From Actinomycetales bacterium (GTDB lineage: Bacteria > Actinomycetota > Actinomycetes > Actinomycetales > Actinomycetaceae): DNA of 8,001 nt. The notes under the pieces are model-generated. The model did no database searches, had not been told where the DNA came from, and worked only from the letters and a program-made list of their open reading frames with translations. A program made the position numbers and the translations under genes. Position 1 is the stretch's first letter. Every line of letters starts with the position of its first letter. Below are positions 1-5,307 of the stretch, piece after piece. The stretch is from positions 1 through 8,001 of the forward strand of contig JAAZBW010000389.1 of assembly GCA_012513625.1 (NCBI GenBank). The letters run 5' to 3'.

Positions 1-966
1 GATCTGGTGGGAGAGGTTGCCCGTCATGATGTGCATGGCCTTGCTGCCCGTGATGTTGGCAGAGCCGAGCATCTGGCGGAGATACCACTCGCCGCGAGAC
101 TCGCCTTCGATGGATTCCACCTCGAACGTCTCCACACCCTCGGGGAAGTGGCCGCAGATGATGACCGAGTGGGTCCAGATGTTCCGCAGCAGGTTGGCGG
201 TCATGTTCGCGAGCAGTGTGGATCTGAACGACGGCCCGCTCAGGAGCGGGTGCGCCACGTAGTCCTTGCCGAACTGCTTCGCGGACTTGGTGATCACCTC
301 GCGGAGTTCACGCTTGAACGTCTCCGGGTCCGTTGTGCCCTCGAAGTACTCCTTGGTCTGCAGGTCGTACGCCGCGATCGCGTACTCGAAGAAGCAGGCG
401 TTCAGCACGTTCAGCGCCGGCTGGAACACGTGGGAGAGCTTCCACTCCTGATCGGGGTCCACGCGCAGGATGTTGTAGCCGAGGTCGTCATCCATGCCGA
501 TCACGTTGGTGTAGGTGTGGTGCCCCACGTTGTGCGAGCGCTTCCACTGCTCGGCGGGCGAGGCGAAGTCCCACTCCCAGGTGGTGGAGTGGATCTTCGG
601 ATCGCGCATCCAGTCCCACTGGCCGTGCAGGATGTTGTGCCCGATCTCCGTGTTCTCGATGATCTTCGCCACCGTCAGCCCGGCCGTACCGAGGATCCAC
701 GCCGGCCACCACCGGCTGCCGAGCAGCACCGCCCGGCTCGAGAGGTCGAGGATCCGCTGCGCCCGGATCACGCCCCGGATGTAGGCGGCGTCCTTCTCGC
801 CCCGGCTCACCACCACCTCGTCCCGGATTGCATCCAGCCGCCGGCCGATCTCCTCGATGTCCGCCGCGGTGAGGTGTGCAATGGGATCGGGTTTGCCGGA
901 GGCCGTGGTTGCCTCGTGTTGGCGCGCAGGCGAGTGGGTGATGCGGGAGTCGATCGTCATGGTCAT
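1..966 (-). CDS. Membrane fatty-acid (acyl-CoA) desaturase, DesA3-like, 3' end cut by window edge
   Basis: Translating the minus strand from the ATG at 966 gives 322 open codons to the window edge. The protein carries the histidine boxes of the membrane di-iron fatty-acid desaturases: H110-NIL-H114 (preceded by ENTEIG), H145-NVG-H149-H150, and the beginning of the third box, NLSHQI at 317-322, where EHH would be expected just outside the window. A hydrophobic stretch at about 80-103 precedes box one. The family inserts a double bond, usually delta-9, into long-chain acyl-CoA at the cytoplasmic membrane, using O2 and electrons from a partner reductase. That partner is the gene immediately upstream: its TAG stop is 10 nt before this ATG and overlaps the Shine-Dalgarno (TAGGAG, then 7 nt to ATG), so the two are probably translationally coupled. 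The pair matches the M. tuberculosis DesA3/Rv3230c arrangement. Family is certain; chain length and regiospecificity are inferred. Confidence 0.95.
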   Translation of the reverse strand, partial: MTMTIDSRITHSPARQHEATTASGKPDPIAHLTAADIEEIGRRLDAIRDEVVVSRGEKDAAYIRGVIRAQRILDLSSRAVLLGSRWWPAWILGTAGLTVAKIIENTEIGHNILHGQWDWMRDPKIHSTTWEWDFASPAEQWKRSHNVGHHTYTNVIGMDDDLGYNILRVDPDQEWKLSHVFQPALNVLNACFFEYAIAAYDLQTKEYFEGTTDPETFKRELREVITKSAKQFGKDYVAHPLLSGPSFRSTLLANMTANLLRNIWTHSVIICGHFPEGVETFEVESIEGESRGEWYLRQMLGSANITGSKAMHIMTGNLSHQI

Positions 967-976
967 GGCTGGTCTC

Positions 977-2173
977 CTATACGGCGATCCGGCAGGGCCC
1001 GGCTGCTGCCGAGATGCACGTCTGAATGAGGTGGGGGTCTTCCGGGTCCACGGTGGTGAGCTCTCCGGTGCGGAGGTCGCGCACGCTGCCCTCCTCGAGG
1101 GGGAGGACGCAGTTGAAGCAGATCCCCATGCGGCACCCGGAGGGCATGAGCACGCCCGCAGCCTCCCCCACGTCGAGGAGCGGGATGCCGGCTGGCGCGT
1201 CCACGGTGAGCCCCGCGTCGGTGGCGCCCGTCGTCGTCGCGGACTGTGCCCGACCTCCTGCGGATCCCGCGGACCGGACTGCACCTCCGGCGGCCCCCGT
1301 TGCGGTCGCGGCTCCGGCGGCTCCCCGCCCCCGGAACGTGACCTCGCCGCCCTCGCCCGTGGCCACCACGCGCGGCCGGAAGCGTTCGGTGTGGAGGAGG
1401 TGGGGGATATCCGCGGCGGCCCAGACGGCCTCGGCGTCATCGAGGAGACCGGTGGGTCCGCAGGCCCACGTCTCCCGTTCCTGCCAGTCAGGGACGACGG
1501 CGCCGATCCCTTCCAGCGGCAGGATCCCCTCCGTACGGGTGAAGCGGGTGGTGAGGCGGATGCGGCCGGTGCGGTGCAGGTGCTGGAGCTCGCTGCGGAA
1601 CATCATCTGCTCTGGATCGGGTGCGGAGTGGACCACGGCAACGTCACGAAGCTCATGGAGGTGGGAGCGGAGGATCCCCATGACCGGGGTGATGCCGCTG
1701 CCTCCGGTGATGAAGAGGGCGCTGCGCGGCGGCGGGGTGGACATGGTGAAATCGCCGGTGGCCTGATCGAGCATGAGCATGGTCCCCGGCTGGAGGCCTG
1801 TGAGGAGGTGGTTCGAGACGACGCCACCCTCGATCGCGCGCGCGCTGATCGTGATCACGTCCCCGGTAGGGCTGGTGATCGAGTAGGCGCGCCAGTGGCG
1901 CACGCCGTTCACGTCCACGCCGATCCGGGTGTACTGCCCGGGCCGGTGGCCCCGCCAGCCCCTTCCGGGACGGATCGTGACGGAGGTGGAGGTGGGAGTC
2001 TCGTGCGCCACGTCAACCACACGGCCGCGGAGGTCCGCGCCCGCGCGCATGGGGTTGATGAGGTCCAGGTAGTCCGCGGGGAGGAGTGGGGTGGCGGCCA
2101 GTTCGAAGAATCTGCGCGCGCCCGAACCTAGGTTGGCGAGGGCGCGACGCGTGGTGCTGGGAGAAGGCATCAC
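977..2173 (-). CDS. Ferredoxin reductase-like flavin/[2Fe-2S] oxidoreductase, desaturase electron donor (Rv3230c-like)
   Basis: This 398-residue protein has three modules in order. An FAD domain contains RAYSIT at 95-100. An NAD(P)H domain contains GGSGITP at 157-163 and WACGP at 236-240. A C-terminal plant-type [2Fe-2S] ferredoxin domain has its cluster ligands at C347, C352, C355 and C386 (C-x4-C-x2-C-x30-C). It should move electrons from NAD(P)H through FAD and the cluster to the desaturase encoded just downstream, as Rv3230c does for DesA3 in mycobacteria. The N-terminal segment ATPLLPADYLDLINP (27-41) resembles that family, so the start cannot lie far downstream. The first codon is GTG at 2173, followed directly by ATG at 2170. 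Neither has a Shine-Dalgarno, and a TACGAT -10-like box ends 5 nt before the GTG, which suggests a leaderless transcript. An odd feature is an Ala/Gly/Thr-rich stretch at about 282-319 at the entry to the ferredoxin domain. Confidence 0.93.
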   Translation of the reverse strand: MMPSPSTTRRALANLGSGARRFFELAATPLLPADYLDLINPMRAGADLRGRVVDVAHETPTSTSVTIRPGRGWRGHRPGQYTRIGVDVNGVRHWRAYSITSPTGDVITISARAIEGGVVSNHLLTGLQPGTMLMLDQATGDFTMSTPPPRSALFITGGSGITPVMGILRSHLHELRDVAVVHSAPDPEQMMFRSELQHLHRTGRIRLTTRFTRTEGILPLEGIGAVVPDWQERETWACGPTGLLDDAEAVWAAADIPHLLHTERFRPRVVATGEGGEVTFRGRGAAGAATATGAAGGAVRSAGSAGGRAQSATTTGATDAGLTVDAPAGIPLLDVGEAAGVLMPSGCRMGICFNCVLPLEEGSVRDLRTGELTTVDPEDPHLIQTCISAAAGPCRIAV

Positions 2174-2184
2174 GCAGAATCGTA
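2174..2184 (-). promoter_or_regulatory. Putative -10 element giving a leaderless desaturase-operon mRNA
   Basis: Read on the minus strand, TACGAT (2184-2179) is followed by TCTGC and then GTGATG. A normal -10 to start-site distance would put the 5' end of the RNA at or next to the GTG/ATG. No Shine-Dalgarno lies upstream, and leaderless mRNAs are common in actinobacteria. I see no convincing -35 hexamer at 16-18 bp, so the promoter would be weak or would use an activator. Confidence 0.35.
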
Positions 2185-2206
2185 ACCTACGGAACCGTAA
2201 CTTACG
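2181..2206. promoter_or_regulatory. 26-bp imperfect palindrome, putative TetR-type operator of the desaturase operon
   Basis: The arms CGTAACCTACGG and CCGTAACTTACG flank a central AA and are complementary at 10 of 12 positions. Within it, CGTAACTTACG (2196-2206) is a perfect 11-bp dyad around a central C, and CGTAACCTACG (2181-2191) is the same with one mismatch. The two sub-sites are exactly 15 bp apart, and a third partial CGTACC follows at 2211. The site ends 8 bp before the GTG at 2173 and overlaps a TACGAT -10-like hexamer (plus-strand 2179-2184), where a bound repressor would block transcription. Desaturase/reductase pairs are under TetR-family control elsewhere (DesT on desCB in Pseudomonas). 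The regulator here is inferred; no regulator gene is in the window. Confidence 0.6.
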
Positions 2207-2387
2207 CGACCGTACCGGGAATTTGCCGGATTATTGCCGCATATTCTCTGGCTGTGGGGGGCCCGTGTTTCTGCTGTGGTGGCGGTGTGTGGCGGGTGTG
2301 ATCCCGGCGTGATGCGGGGGTGTTGGCGGCGTGCTTATGGCGCTCGGCTGGCGGCCCACCCGCTCCTGGCGTAACGGCAGAGAGCCC

Positions 2388-2404
2388 CCGCGCTGCCAGC
2401 GCGG
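2388..2404 (-). terminator. GC-rich hairpin after the IolE-like gene, possible terminator
   Basis: CCGCGCTG and CAGCGCGG form a perfect 8-bp inverted repeat around one base; in RNA this would be a 7-bp stem with a 3-nt loop. It begins 15 nt after the TGA at 2419-2421 of the IolE-like gene. On the minus strand it is followed by GGGCTCTCTGCC rather than a run of T, so it is not a classical intrinsic terminator, although actinobacteria often use hairpins with poor T-tracts. The rest of the 2174-2418 gap, apart from the operator, shows only G-rich, T/G-biased sequence with no credible gene. Confidence 0.35.
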
Positions 2405-2418
2405 CCCCGGTGTGGAGA

Positions 2419-3318
2419 TCAGGCGGCGCGGAGGTTGTTCGCCCACTCGGCGCAGGCGCGCACGCTCTCGAACGGGGGCTCGATCGTGCCGCGATCCACC
2501 TCGATCACGATCGTGCCGGCGAAGTCCGCGCCGAGCGCGTCCCAGAGGCGGTCGAAGTTGAAATCACCCTGGCCGGGCTCGGTCCACAGGCCCGCGAGGA
2601 CGGTCTCCTGGTAGGTGCGGCCCCGCGCCCTGGACTCGTCGATCACGTTCTGGCGGAAGTCCTTGAGGTGCACGCCGCGCACGCGGTCGCGGTACTCGGT
2701 GATCAGCTCGATCGGATCGACGCCGGCCCAGGACATGTGCCCGTTGTCCGGCCCGAACCCGAGGATCTCCGGGTCCACGCGGTCCATCACGTACCGGGTC
2801 TCCTCCGCGGTCTCCACCCACGCGCCCACGTGCTGGTGGAGGATCGGCAGCACACCCTCGTCCACGGAGGCGCGGCAGGCCGCCTCGAGGACGCGGACCA
2901 CCGAATCGAGGCGAGCGTTATCGGCGTGGGCGCCGACCGCCGGCGTGATCAGGCGCAGCGCATCCTCCCGGACGGCCGGGAGGATGAAGATGTGGTCCAT
3001 GCCGAGTTCGGCGTAACCCACGGCGTTGCGGCGGAAGTGCTCCACGGTCTCCTCGATGGAGACGCCGTCCTCGGGGATGTCGAACTGGATGGTGCCGGGG
3101 GCGGGGGTGAGTCCGGCGTCGCGGATGATCTGGCCGTAGTCACGCGGCGCAAAGCCCGCGGGAAAGCGGGTGTGGACGGCATCGAACCCGGCGCTCTTCA
3201 GTTCGGCCATGAGCTCCGGCCACGGCGGCGCCTGATCCCAGTCGAGGTAGCCCTCCGGGGTCGCAAAGTACTGGAGGGGGTTGATGGCCACCGTTGCGTT
3301 CCGGGGAAATGCCGCCAC
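2419..3318 (-). CDS. Sugar phosphate isomerase/epimerase family TIM barrel, IolE (inosose dehydratase)-like
   Basis: The 299-residue product fits the xylose-isomerase-like TIM-barrel superfamily in length and motifs. The C-terminal half follows the IolE pattern: LPILHQHVG (157-165), where IolE has a His-rich strand and many epimerases have a metal-binding Glu; PDNGHMSWAG (190-199); GVHLKD (215-220); PGQGDFNFD (248-256); and VIEVDR (271-276). D191, H194, H217, K219 and E273 are the likely metal and substrate residues. IolE removes water from scyllo-inosose in myo-inositol catabolism, but no other iol gene is in the window, so the substrate is open; a related keto-sugar dehydratase or epimerase is equally possible. 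The start is GTG at 3318, supported by AGGAG five nt upstream. It appears to be transcribed alone: 292 bp separate it from the upstream DinB-like gene and a hairpin follows it. No signal peptide, so cytoplasmic. Confidence 0.88.
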   Translation of the reverse strand: MAAFPRNATVAINPLQYFATPEGYLDWDQAPPWPELMAELKSAGFDAVHTRFPAGFAPRDYGQIIRDAGLTPAPGTIQFDIPEDGVSIEETVEHFRRNAVGYAELGMDHIFILPAVREDALRLITPAVGAHADNARLDSVVRVLEAACRASVDEGVLPILHQHVGAWVETAEETRYVMDRVDPEILGFGPDNGHMSWAGVDPIELITEYRDRVRGVHLKDFRQNVIDESRARGRTYQETVLAGLWTEPGQGDFNFDRLWDALGADFAGTIVIEVDRGTIEPPFESVRACAEWANNLRAA

Positions 3319-3328
3319 GTGAACTCCT
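3319..3328 (-). promoter_or_regulatory. Ribosome binding site deciding the GTG start of the IolE-like gene
   Basis: On the minus strand AGGAG (3328-3324) is followed by TTCAC and then GTG at 3318. This is the only well-placed Shine-Dalgarno near the 5' end, and no in-frame ATG competes with it. Confidence 0.7.
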
Positions 3329-3450
3329 GATCTCGACGCCTGATTCTCTGTATTCCATCATCCGGACAGCGCCATGGCCGGGTCCAGAAGGTTGCCGTTC
3401 TTCGCGCCGGGTTCGGCTGCGGGTGGAAGTGGCGCGCGTCGTCGGGCCGA

Positions 3451-3585
3451 CACGGACGGGGTGAGTGCGCGGCCAAGCGACAACGCGGACCGGGTGAGTC
3501 GCGGACGGCAGGTGTGTGCGGACCGGGCGGGCGCGGAGACGGCAGATGTGTGCGGACCGGGTGAGCTCGCGGACGCCAGGTGAGT
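3451..3585. repeat. Four tandem imperfect 33-34 bp repeats in the gap between the DinB-like and IolE-like genes
   Basis: Units lie at 3451-3484 (most diverged), 3485-3517, 3518-3551 and 3552-3585. Three of them begin GCGGACCGGG; the usual continuation is TGAG, then CGCGGACG, then GGCAGGTGTGT. Differences are mostly single substitutions or one-base shifts, so the array looks like slippage or unequal-crossover products that have since drifted. It lies downstream of the DinB-like stop (3611) and upstream of the IolE-like promoter region. The reading frames crossing it are repetitive, low-complexity peptides with no recognisable domain, so I do not call a gene. The remainder of 3319-3450 and 3586-3610 shows nothing else recognisable. 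Confidence 0.75.
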
Positions 3586-3610
3586 TCCGCCGTCGTGCCC
3601 CCGGCCCACC

Positions 3611-4171
3611 TCAGTCCCCGAACGGGCGGTAGTCCCACGGCGGGTCCTCGCCCACGCGGCCGTCCACCTGCTCGCGGATCAGGTCCGCGTGGCCAGTGTG
3701 GCGGGAGTACTCCTCGATGAGGTCGTGGAGGAGGCGGCGCAGGCTCATGTGGTCGTCCTCGGCGCCGCCGCGGGCCACCAGCTGCTCCGGCCCACCCTCC
3801 CCAAGGGCGACGGCGAATCGTGCGCGGGCACGCTCGGCGGCGGCGTCGTAGAGGGCGTAGAGCTCCTCGGGGGAGTCATCGGCAGCGGACTCGAACTCCC
3901 AATCGGGAGAGGCGTCCCAGTCCACCGCGGTCCAGGGGGATCCGGGGGAGGAGCCGTTGAGGCTCATGGTGGAGTGCAGGTCCTCCACGAAGGCCAGATG
4001 CTTGAGCAGGCCGCCGAGCGTGAGCGCGGAGGCACCCACTCGTGTGGCGAGGCCCTCCGCATCGAGGCCTGCGGCCTTCCAGCGGAAGCTGGCGCGCATG
4101 CGATCGAGGGAGGCGAGGAGGTGTTCGGCCTCGGTGCCCGCCATGGGCGGTTCCCAGGATGGTATGTCCAT
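3611..4171 (-). CDS. DinB-like / DUF664 family protein (putative metal-dependent, thiol-transferase-like fold)
   Basis: The 186-residue protein matches the actinobacterial DUF664 branch of the DinB/YfiT superfamily, a four-helix bundle with a three-His metal site. Visible hallmarks are the N-terminal WEPPMAGTEAEHLLASLDRM (6-25), LKHLAFVED (56-64) with H58, and EEYSRHTGHADLIRE (153-167) with H158 and H161; these three His are the likely metal ligands. Members are often proposed to act as mycothiol- or bacillithiol-dependent transferases, but for this one the reaction is unknown. The protein is cytoplasmic, with no membrane segment. The start at ATG 4171 lacks a Shine-Dalgarno; a TAGCGT -10-like box ends 6 nt before it, again suggesting a leaderless mRNA. 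A later ATG (residue 10) would remove the conserved WEPP segment and also lacks a ribosome site. It is divergent from the plus-strand membrane-protein gene, with 187 bp between them. Confidence 0.92.
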   Translation of the reverse strand: MDIPSWEPPMAGTEAEHLLASLDRMRASFRWKAAGLDAEGLATRVGASALTLGGLLKHLAFVEDLHSTMSLNGSSPGSPWTAVDWDASPDWEFESAADDSPEELYALYDAAAERARARFAVALGEGGPEQLVARGGAEDDHMSLRRLLHDLIEEYSRHTGHADLIREQVDGRVGEDPPWDYRPFGD

Positions 4172-4183
4172 CCGAAAACGCTA
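4172..4183 (-). promoter_or_regulatory. Putative -10 element for a leaderless DinB-like mRNA
   Basis: On the minus strand TAGCGT (4183-4178) is followed by six bases (TTTCGG) and then the ATG at 4171, placing the expected RNA 5' end on the start codon. No -35 hexamer of quality is seen in the very GC-rich sequence upstream. Confidence 0.35.
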
Positions 4184-4285
4184 CTGCGGGTGCCGCGGCC
4201 GCGCGCGGCGGAGTGCCGCCCCGACGCCATCCCTCCGCCGCGGGCGCCCGCCACGGGTGCCCCACCCCGACGTGGCGACGGGCGC

Positions 4286-4320
4286 GGCGGTTGGCGGTTG
4301 GCGGTTGGCGGTTGGCGGTT
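4286..4320. repeat. Heptanucleotide microsatellite, five perfect copies of GGCGGTT
   Basis: Five uninterrupted 7-bp units span 35 bp, followed by a broken GGGG. Each junction creates TTGGCG, a passable -35 hexamer for the plus-strand gene; the copy at 4305-4310 lies 16 bp before a TAGGTA -10-like box at 4327-4332. Perfect short tandem arrays are prone to copy-number change by slippage, so the number of units could differ between strains. Confidence 0.9.
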
Positions 4321-4336
4321 GGGGCCTAGGTAGATA
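4305..4336 (+). promoter_or_regulatory. Putative promoter of the small membrane protein gene
   Basis: TTGGCG (4305-4310) and TAGGTA (4327-4332) are separated by 16 bp; an alternative -10 is TAGATA at 4331-4336. Either places transcription start inside or at the edge of the GATACCCC/GGGGTATC palindrome, so a bound repressor would block it. The leader would be short, and the only ribosome-site candidate is the GGGG just before the ATG, which is closer than usual. A three-codon ATG-GGG-CCA-TGA frame (4351-4362) overlaps the gene's ATG. Confidence 0.4.
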
Positions 4337-4350
4337 CCCCCCGGGGTATC
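4333..4350. promoter_or_regulatory. Perfect palindrome GATACCCC-CC-GGGGTATC, CsoR/RicR-type operator
   Basis: The 8-bp arms are perfectly complementary around a CC centre. The core TACCCC...GGGGTA is the recognised pattern of operators bound by the CsoR/RcnR family of metal-sensing repressors (copper in CsoR and RicR; related members sense nickel, persulfide or formaldehyde). It sits between the putative -10 and the ATG at 4359, the expected place for a repressor. No csoR-like gene is present in the window, so the regulator would act from elsewhere. It could in principle also serve the divergent DinB-like gene, but it is about 160 bp from that start. Confidence 0.7.
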
Positions 4351-4358
4351 ATGGGGCC

Positions 4359-4844
4359 ATGAGTGCGTTCTCCCAGACCAGCCAGCCCCCCTCTTCCGAC
4401 GGAGTCCTCCTCGAGGATTCCCCAGGCGCGGCGACTTTTCCACCGGCGAGCGCGCCCGTGCAGGCGGGTCTGCCCGCCGTCGCGCCCCGGAAGTGGGTCC
4501 GACGACGGGTGGTGGCCGCCGTCGCGATCCTCGCCGCCGTGGCGATCGCCGTCCATGCGAACGTGGGCTGGGCGCTTGCGGAGCATCCGATCTGGTCGGT
4601 CACCACGGCCGGGGTGCTCGTGCTCTCCTCGCTGACGCTGGCGCTGTTCGTCCCCGCGCCAGGTTCCGGGTGGCGTCCGGTGGTGGGCTGCGCGCCGTGT
4701 GCGGCCGTGGGCGCGATCCTCGCCGTCGTCGCTCCGTGGATGGCTGTCAGCAACGCGTTCGACACAAGTTCGGCCGGCTTTGGACTCGCACTGGCCGCCA
4801 TGGCGTTCACCCGGAAGGTTACGGAGACGAGCACCTGCCGCTGA
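4359..4844 (+). CDS. Unrecognised small membrane protein with CxxC, under a CsoR-type operator
   Basis: The 161-residue product has a disordered Pro/Ser-rich N-terminus (1-42), a basic patch RKWVRRR (44-50), and three to four hydrophobic segments: about 51-68, 81-98, 108-130 and a weaker one at 139-151. I do not recognise the family. Segment three contains C111-AP-C114, a CxxC that could bind a metal or form a disulfide; a third cysteine, C160, is next to the C-terminus. The basic patch before the first segment suggests a cytoplasmic N-terminus. The reading frame extends further upstream, but the promoter, heptamer array and operator fall there, so ATG 4359 is the sensible start. If the upstream palindrome is a CsoR site, expression would rise with copper or a related signal, and a role in metal handling is the first hypothesis. 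It is the only plus-strand gene, and is transcribed alone. Confidence 0.72.
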   Translation: MSAFSQTSQPPSSDGVLLEDSPGAATFPPASAPVQAGLPAVAPRKWVRRRVVAAVAILAAVAIAVHANVGWALAEHPIWSVTTAGVLVLSSLTLALFVPAPGSGWRPVVGCAPCAAVGAILAVVAPWMAVSNAFDTSSAGFGLALAAMAFTRKVTETSTCR

Positions 4845-4847
4845 GCT

Positions 4848-4879
4848 GGCCCGGACTCATATATCCCGTCGGTCCGGCC
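4848..4879 (+). terminator. Weak hairpin after the small membrane protein gene, possible terminator
   Basis: GGCCCGGAC (4848-4856) and GTCCGGCC (4872-4879) can pair with one bulged C around a 15-nt loop, starting 3 nt after the TGA. The following sequence, GCGTTTCCTGCGTTTCC, is only mildly T-rich, so this is tentative. Confidence 0.35.
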
Positions 4880-4965
4880 GCGTTTCCTGCGTTTCCTCCG
4901 GTCTCCCGCGCTTCCTCCGGTCTCCCGGCCGCGTTTTCCGCGTTTCCTCCGGTCTCCCGCGCTTC
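4876..4965. repeat. Two 39-bp direct repeats with a 12-bp spacer (51-bp period)
   Basis: Copies at 4876-4914 and 4927-4965 differ only around the first TTTCCT/TTTTCC. Both contain GCGTTTCCTCCGGTCTCCCG and end GCGCTTC. The 12-bp spacer CTCCGGTCTCCC (4915-4926) is itself a copy of the inside of the unit, indicating nested duplication. It begins inside the 3' arm of the weak hairpin after the small membrane protein gene. Confidence 0.85.
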
Positions 4966-4991
4966 AGAACGCCATTGCGGCCGTGTGTGCC

Positions 4992-5136
4992 GGACAACTT
5001 GTGAAGCTAACGGTGTTGGGACAAGCAGAGACACTACTTGTTGGGGCAGATGATGTCTGTGTTAACTCAGGTGACCACTGTGATGGACAAGCTGTGAAGC
5101 TGAGGCCCTCTGGACGAATAGTGACGCTGTTTGTCC
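4992..5136. repeat. Degenerate GGACAA...TGTGAAGCT repeats at 27-bp spacing in an AT-richer island
   Basis: Four related 17-mers start GGACAA or GGACGA at 4992, 5019, 5085 and 5112. The spacing is 27 bp within each pair. Copies at 4992 and 5085 differ at only two positions (GGACAACTTGTGAAGCT, GGACAAGCTGTGAAGCT). The last copy closes into an imperfect 25-bp palindrome at 5112-5136, GGAC...GTCC. Read on the minus strand the copies end in TTGTCC or TCGTCC. The spacing and the composition shift resemble arrays of protein-binding sites or the end of a mobile element, but no transposase remnant is visible. Confidence 0.65.
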
Positions 5137-5192
5137 GGGAAGGGCGCCAGTTCATATCTAGGGAGGGTGGGGGCGGCGGGTGGGGGGCGGCC

Positions 5193-5307
5193 GGTGGGGG
5201 CTTAAGCCACACAGTCGGCGAAGGGCTGTCGGCGAGGGGGTGTCGGCTAGGGGACGGCGGATGGCGGGGGTGCCGGCTGGTGGGGGTCTAAGCCACACAG
5301 TCGGCGA
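5193..5307. repeat. Pair of 29-bp direct repeats containing AAGCCACACAGTCGGCGA
   Basis: Copies at 5193-5221 and 5279-5307 match at 27 of 29 positions; the only change is CT to TC just before the shared TAAGCCACACAGTCGGCGA. The first copy contains the perfect palindrome GGCTTAAGCC. The 57 bp between them is G-rich and includes further GTCGGC fragments (5229, 5243), so the array may once have had more copies. Confidence 0.85.

Noticed and set aside
7..1029. Long plus-strand open frame opposite the desaturase gene
   Set aside because: It is the antisense shadow of a gene with clear histidine boxes; its translation is Arg/Val/His-rich with no domain.
857..2131. 424-codon plus-strand open frame opposite the oxidoreductase
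   Set aside because: High-GC antisense shadow of a protein with intact FAD, NAD(P)H and [2Fe-2S] motifs; no ribosome site or recognisable domain.
3451..3585. CRISPR array for the 33-34 bp units, or for the repeats at 4992-5307
   Set aside because: The units are directly adjacent or irregularly spaced, diverge along their whole length, have no unique equal-length spacers, and no cas gene is nearby.
3198..3638. Minus-strand frames crossing 3358-3609 and 3198-3638, and a plus-strand frame at 3374-3583
   Set aside because: They translate the tandem repeats into low-complexity Pro/Arg/Ser peptides and overlap flanking real genes; no domain or Shine-Dalgarno.
4351..4362. Three-codon upstream frame ATG-GGG-CCA-TGA overlapping the membrane protein start
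   Set aside because: Could be a coupling mini-ORF, but a frame this short arises easily by chance and has no ribosome site; mentioned only in the promoter entry.
4983..5291. 102-codon plus-strand frame in the repeat-rich gap (and the opposite frame 4964-5212)
   Set aside because: The peptide is made of the DNA repeats followed by a Gly-rich tail; no start signal or domain. Kept as repeat DNA only.
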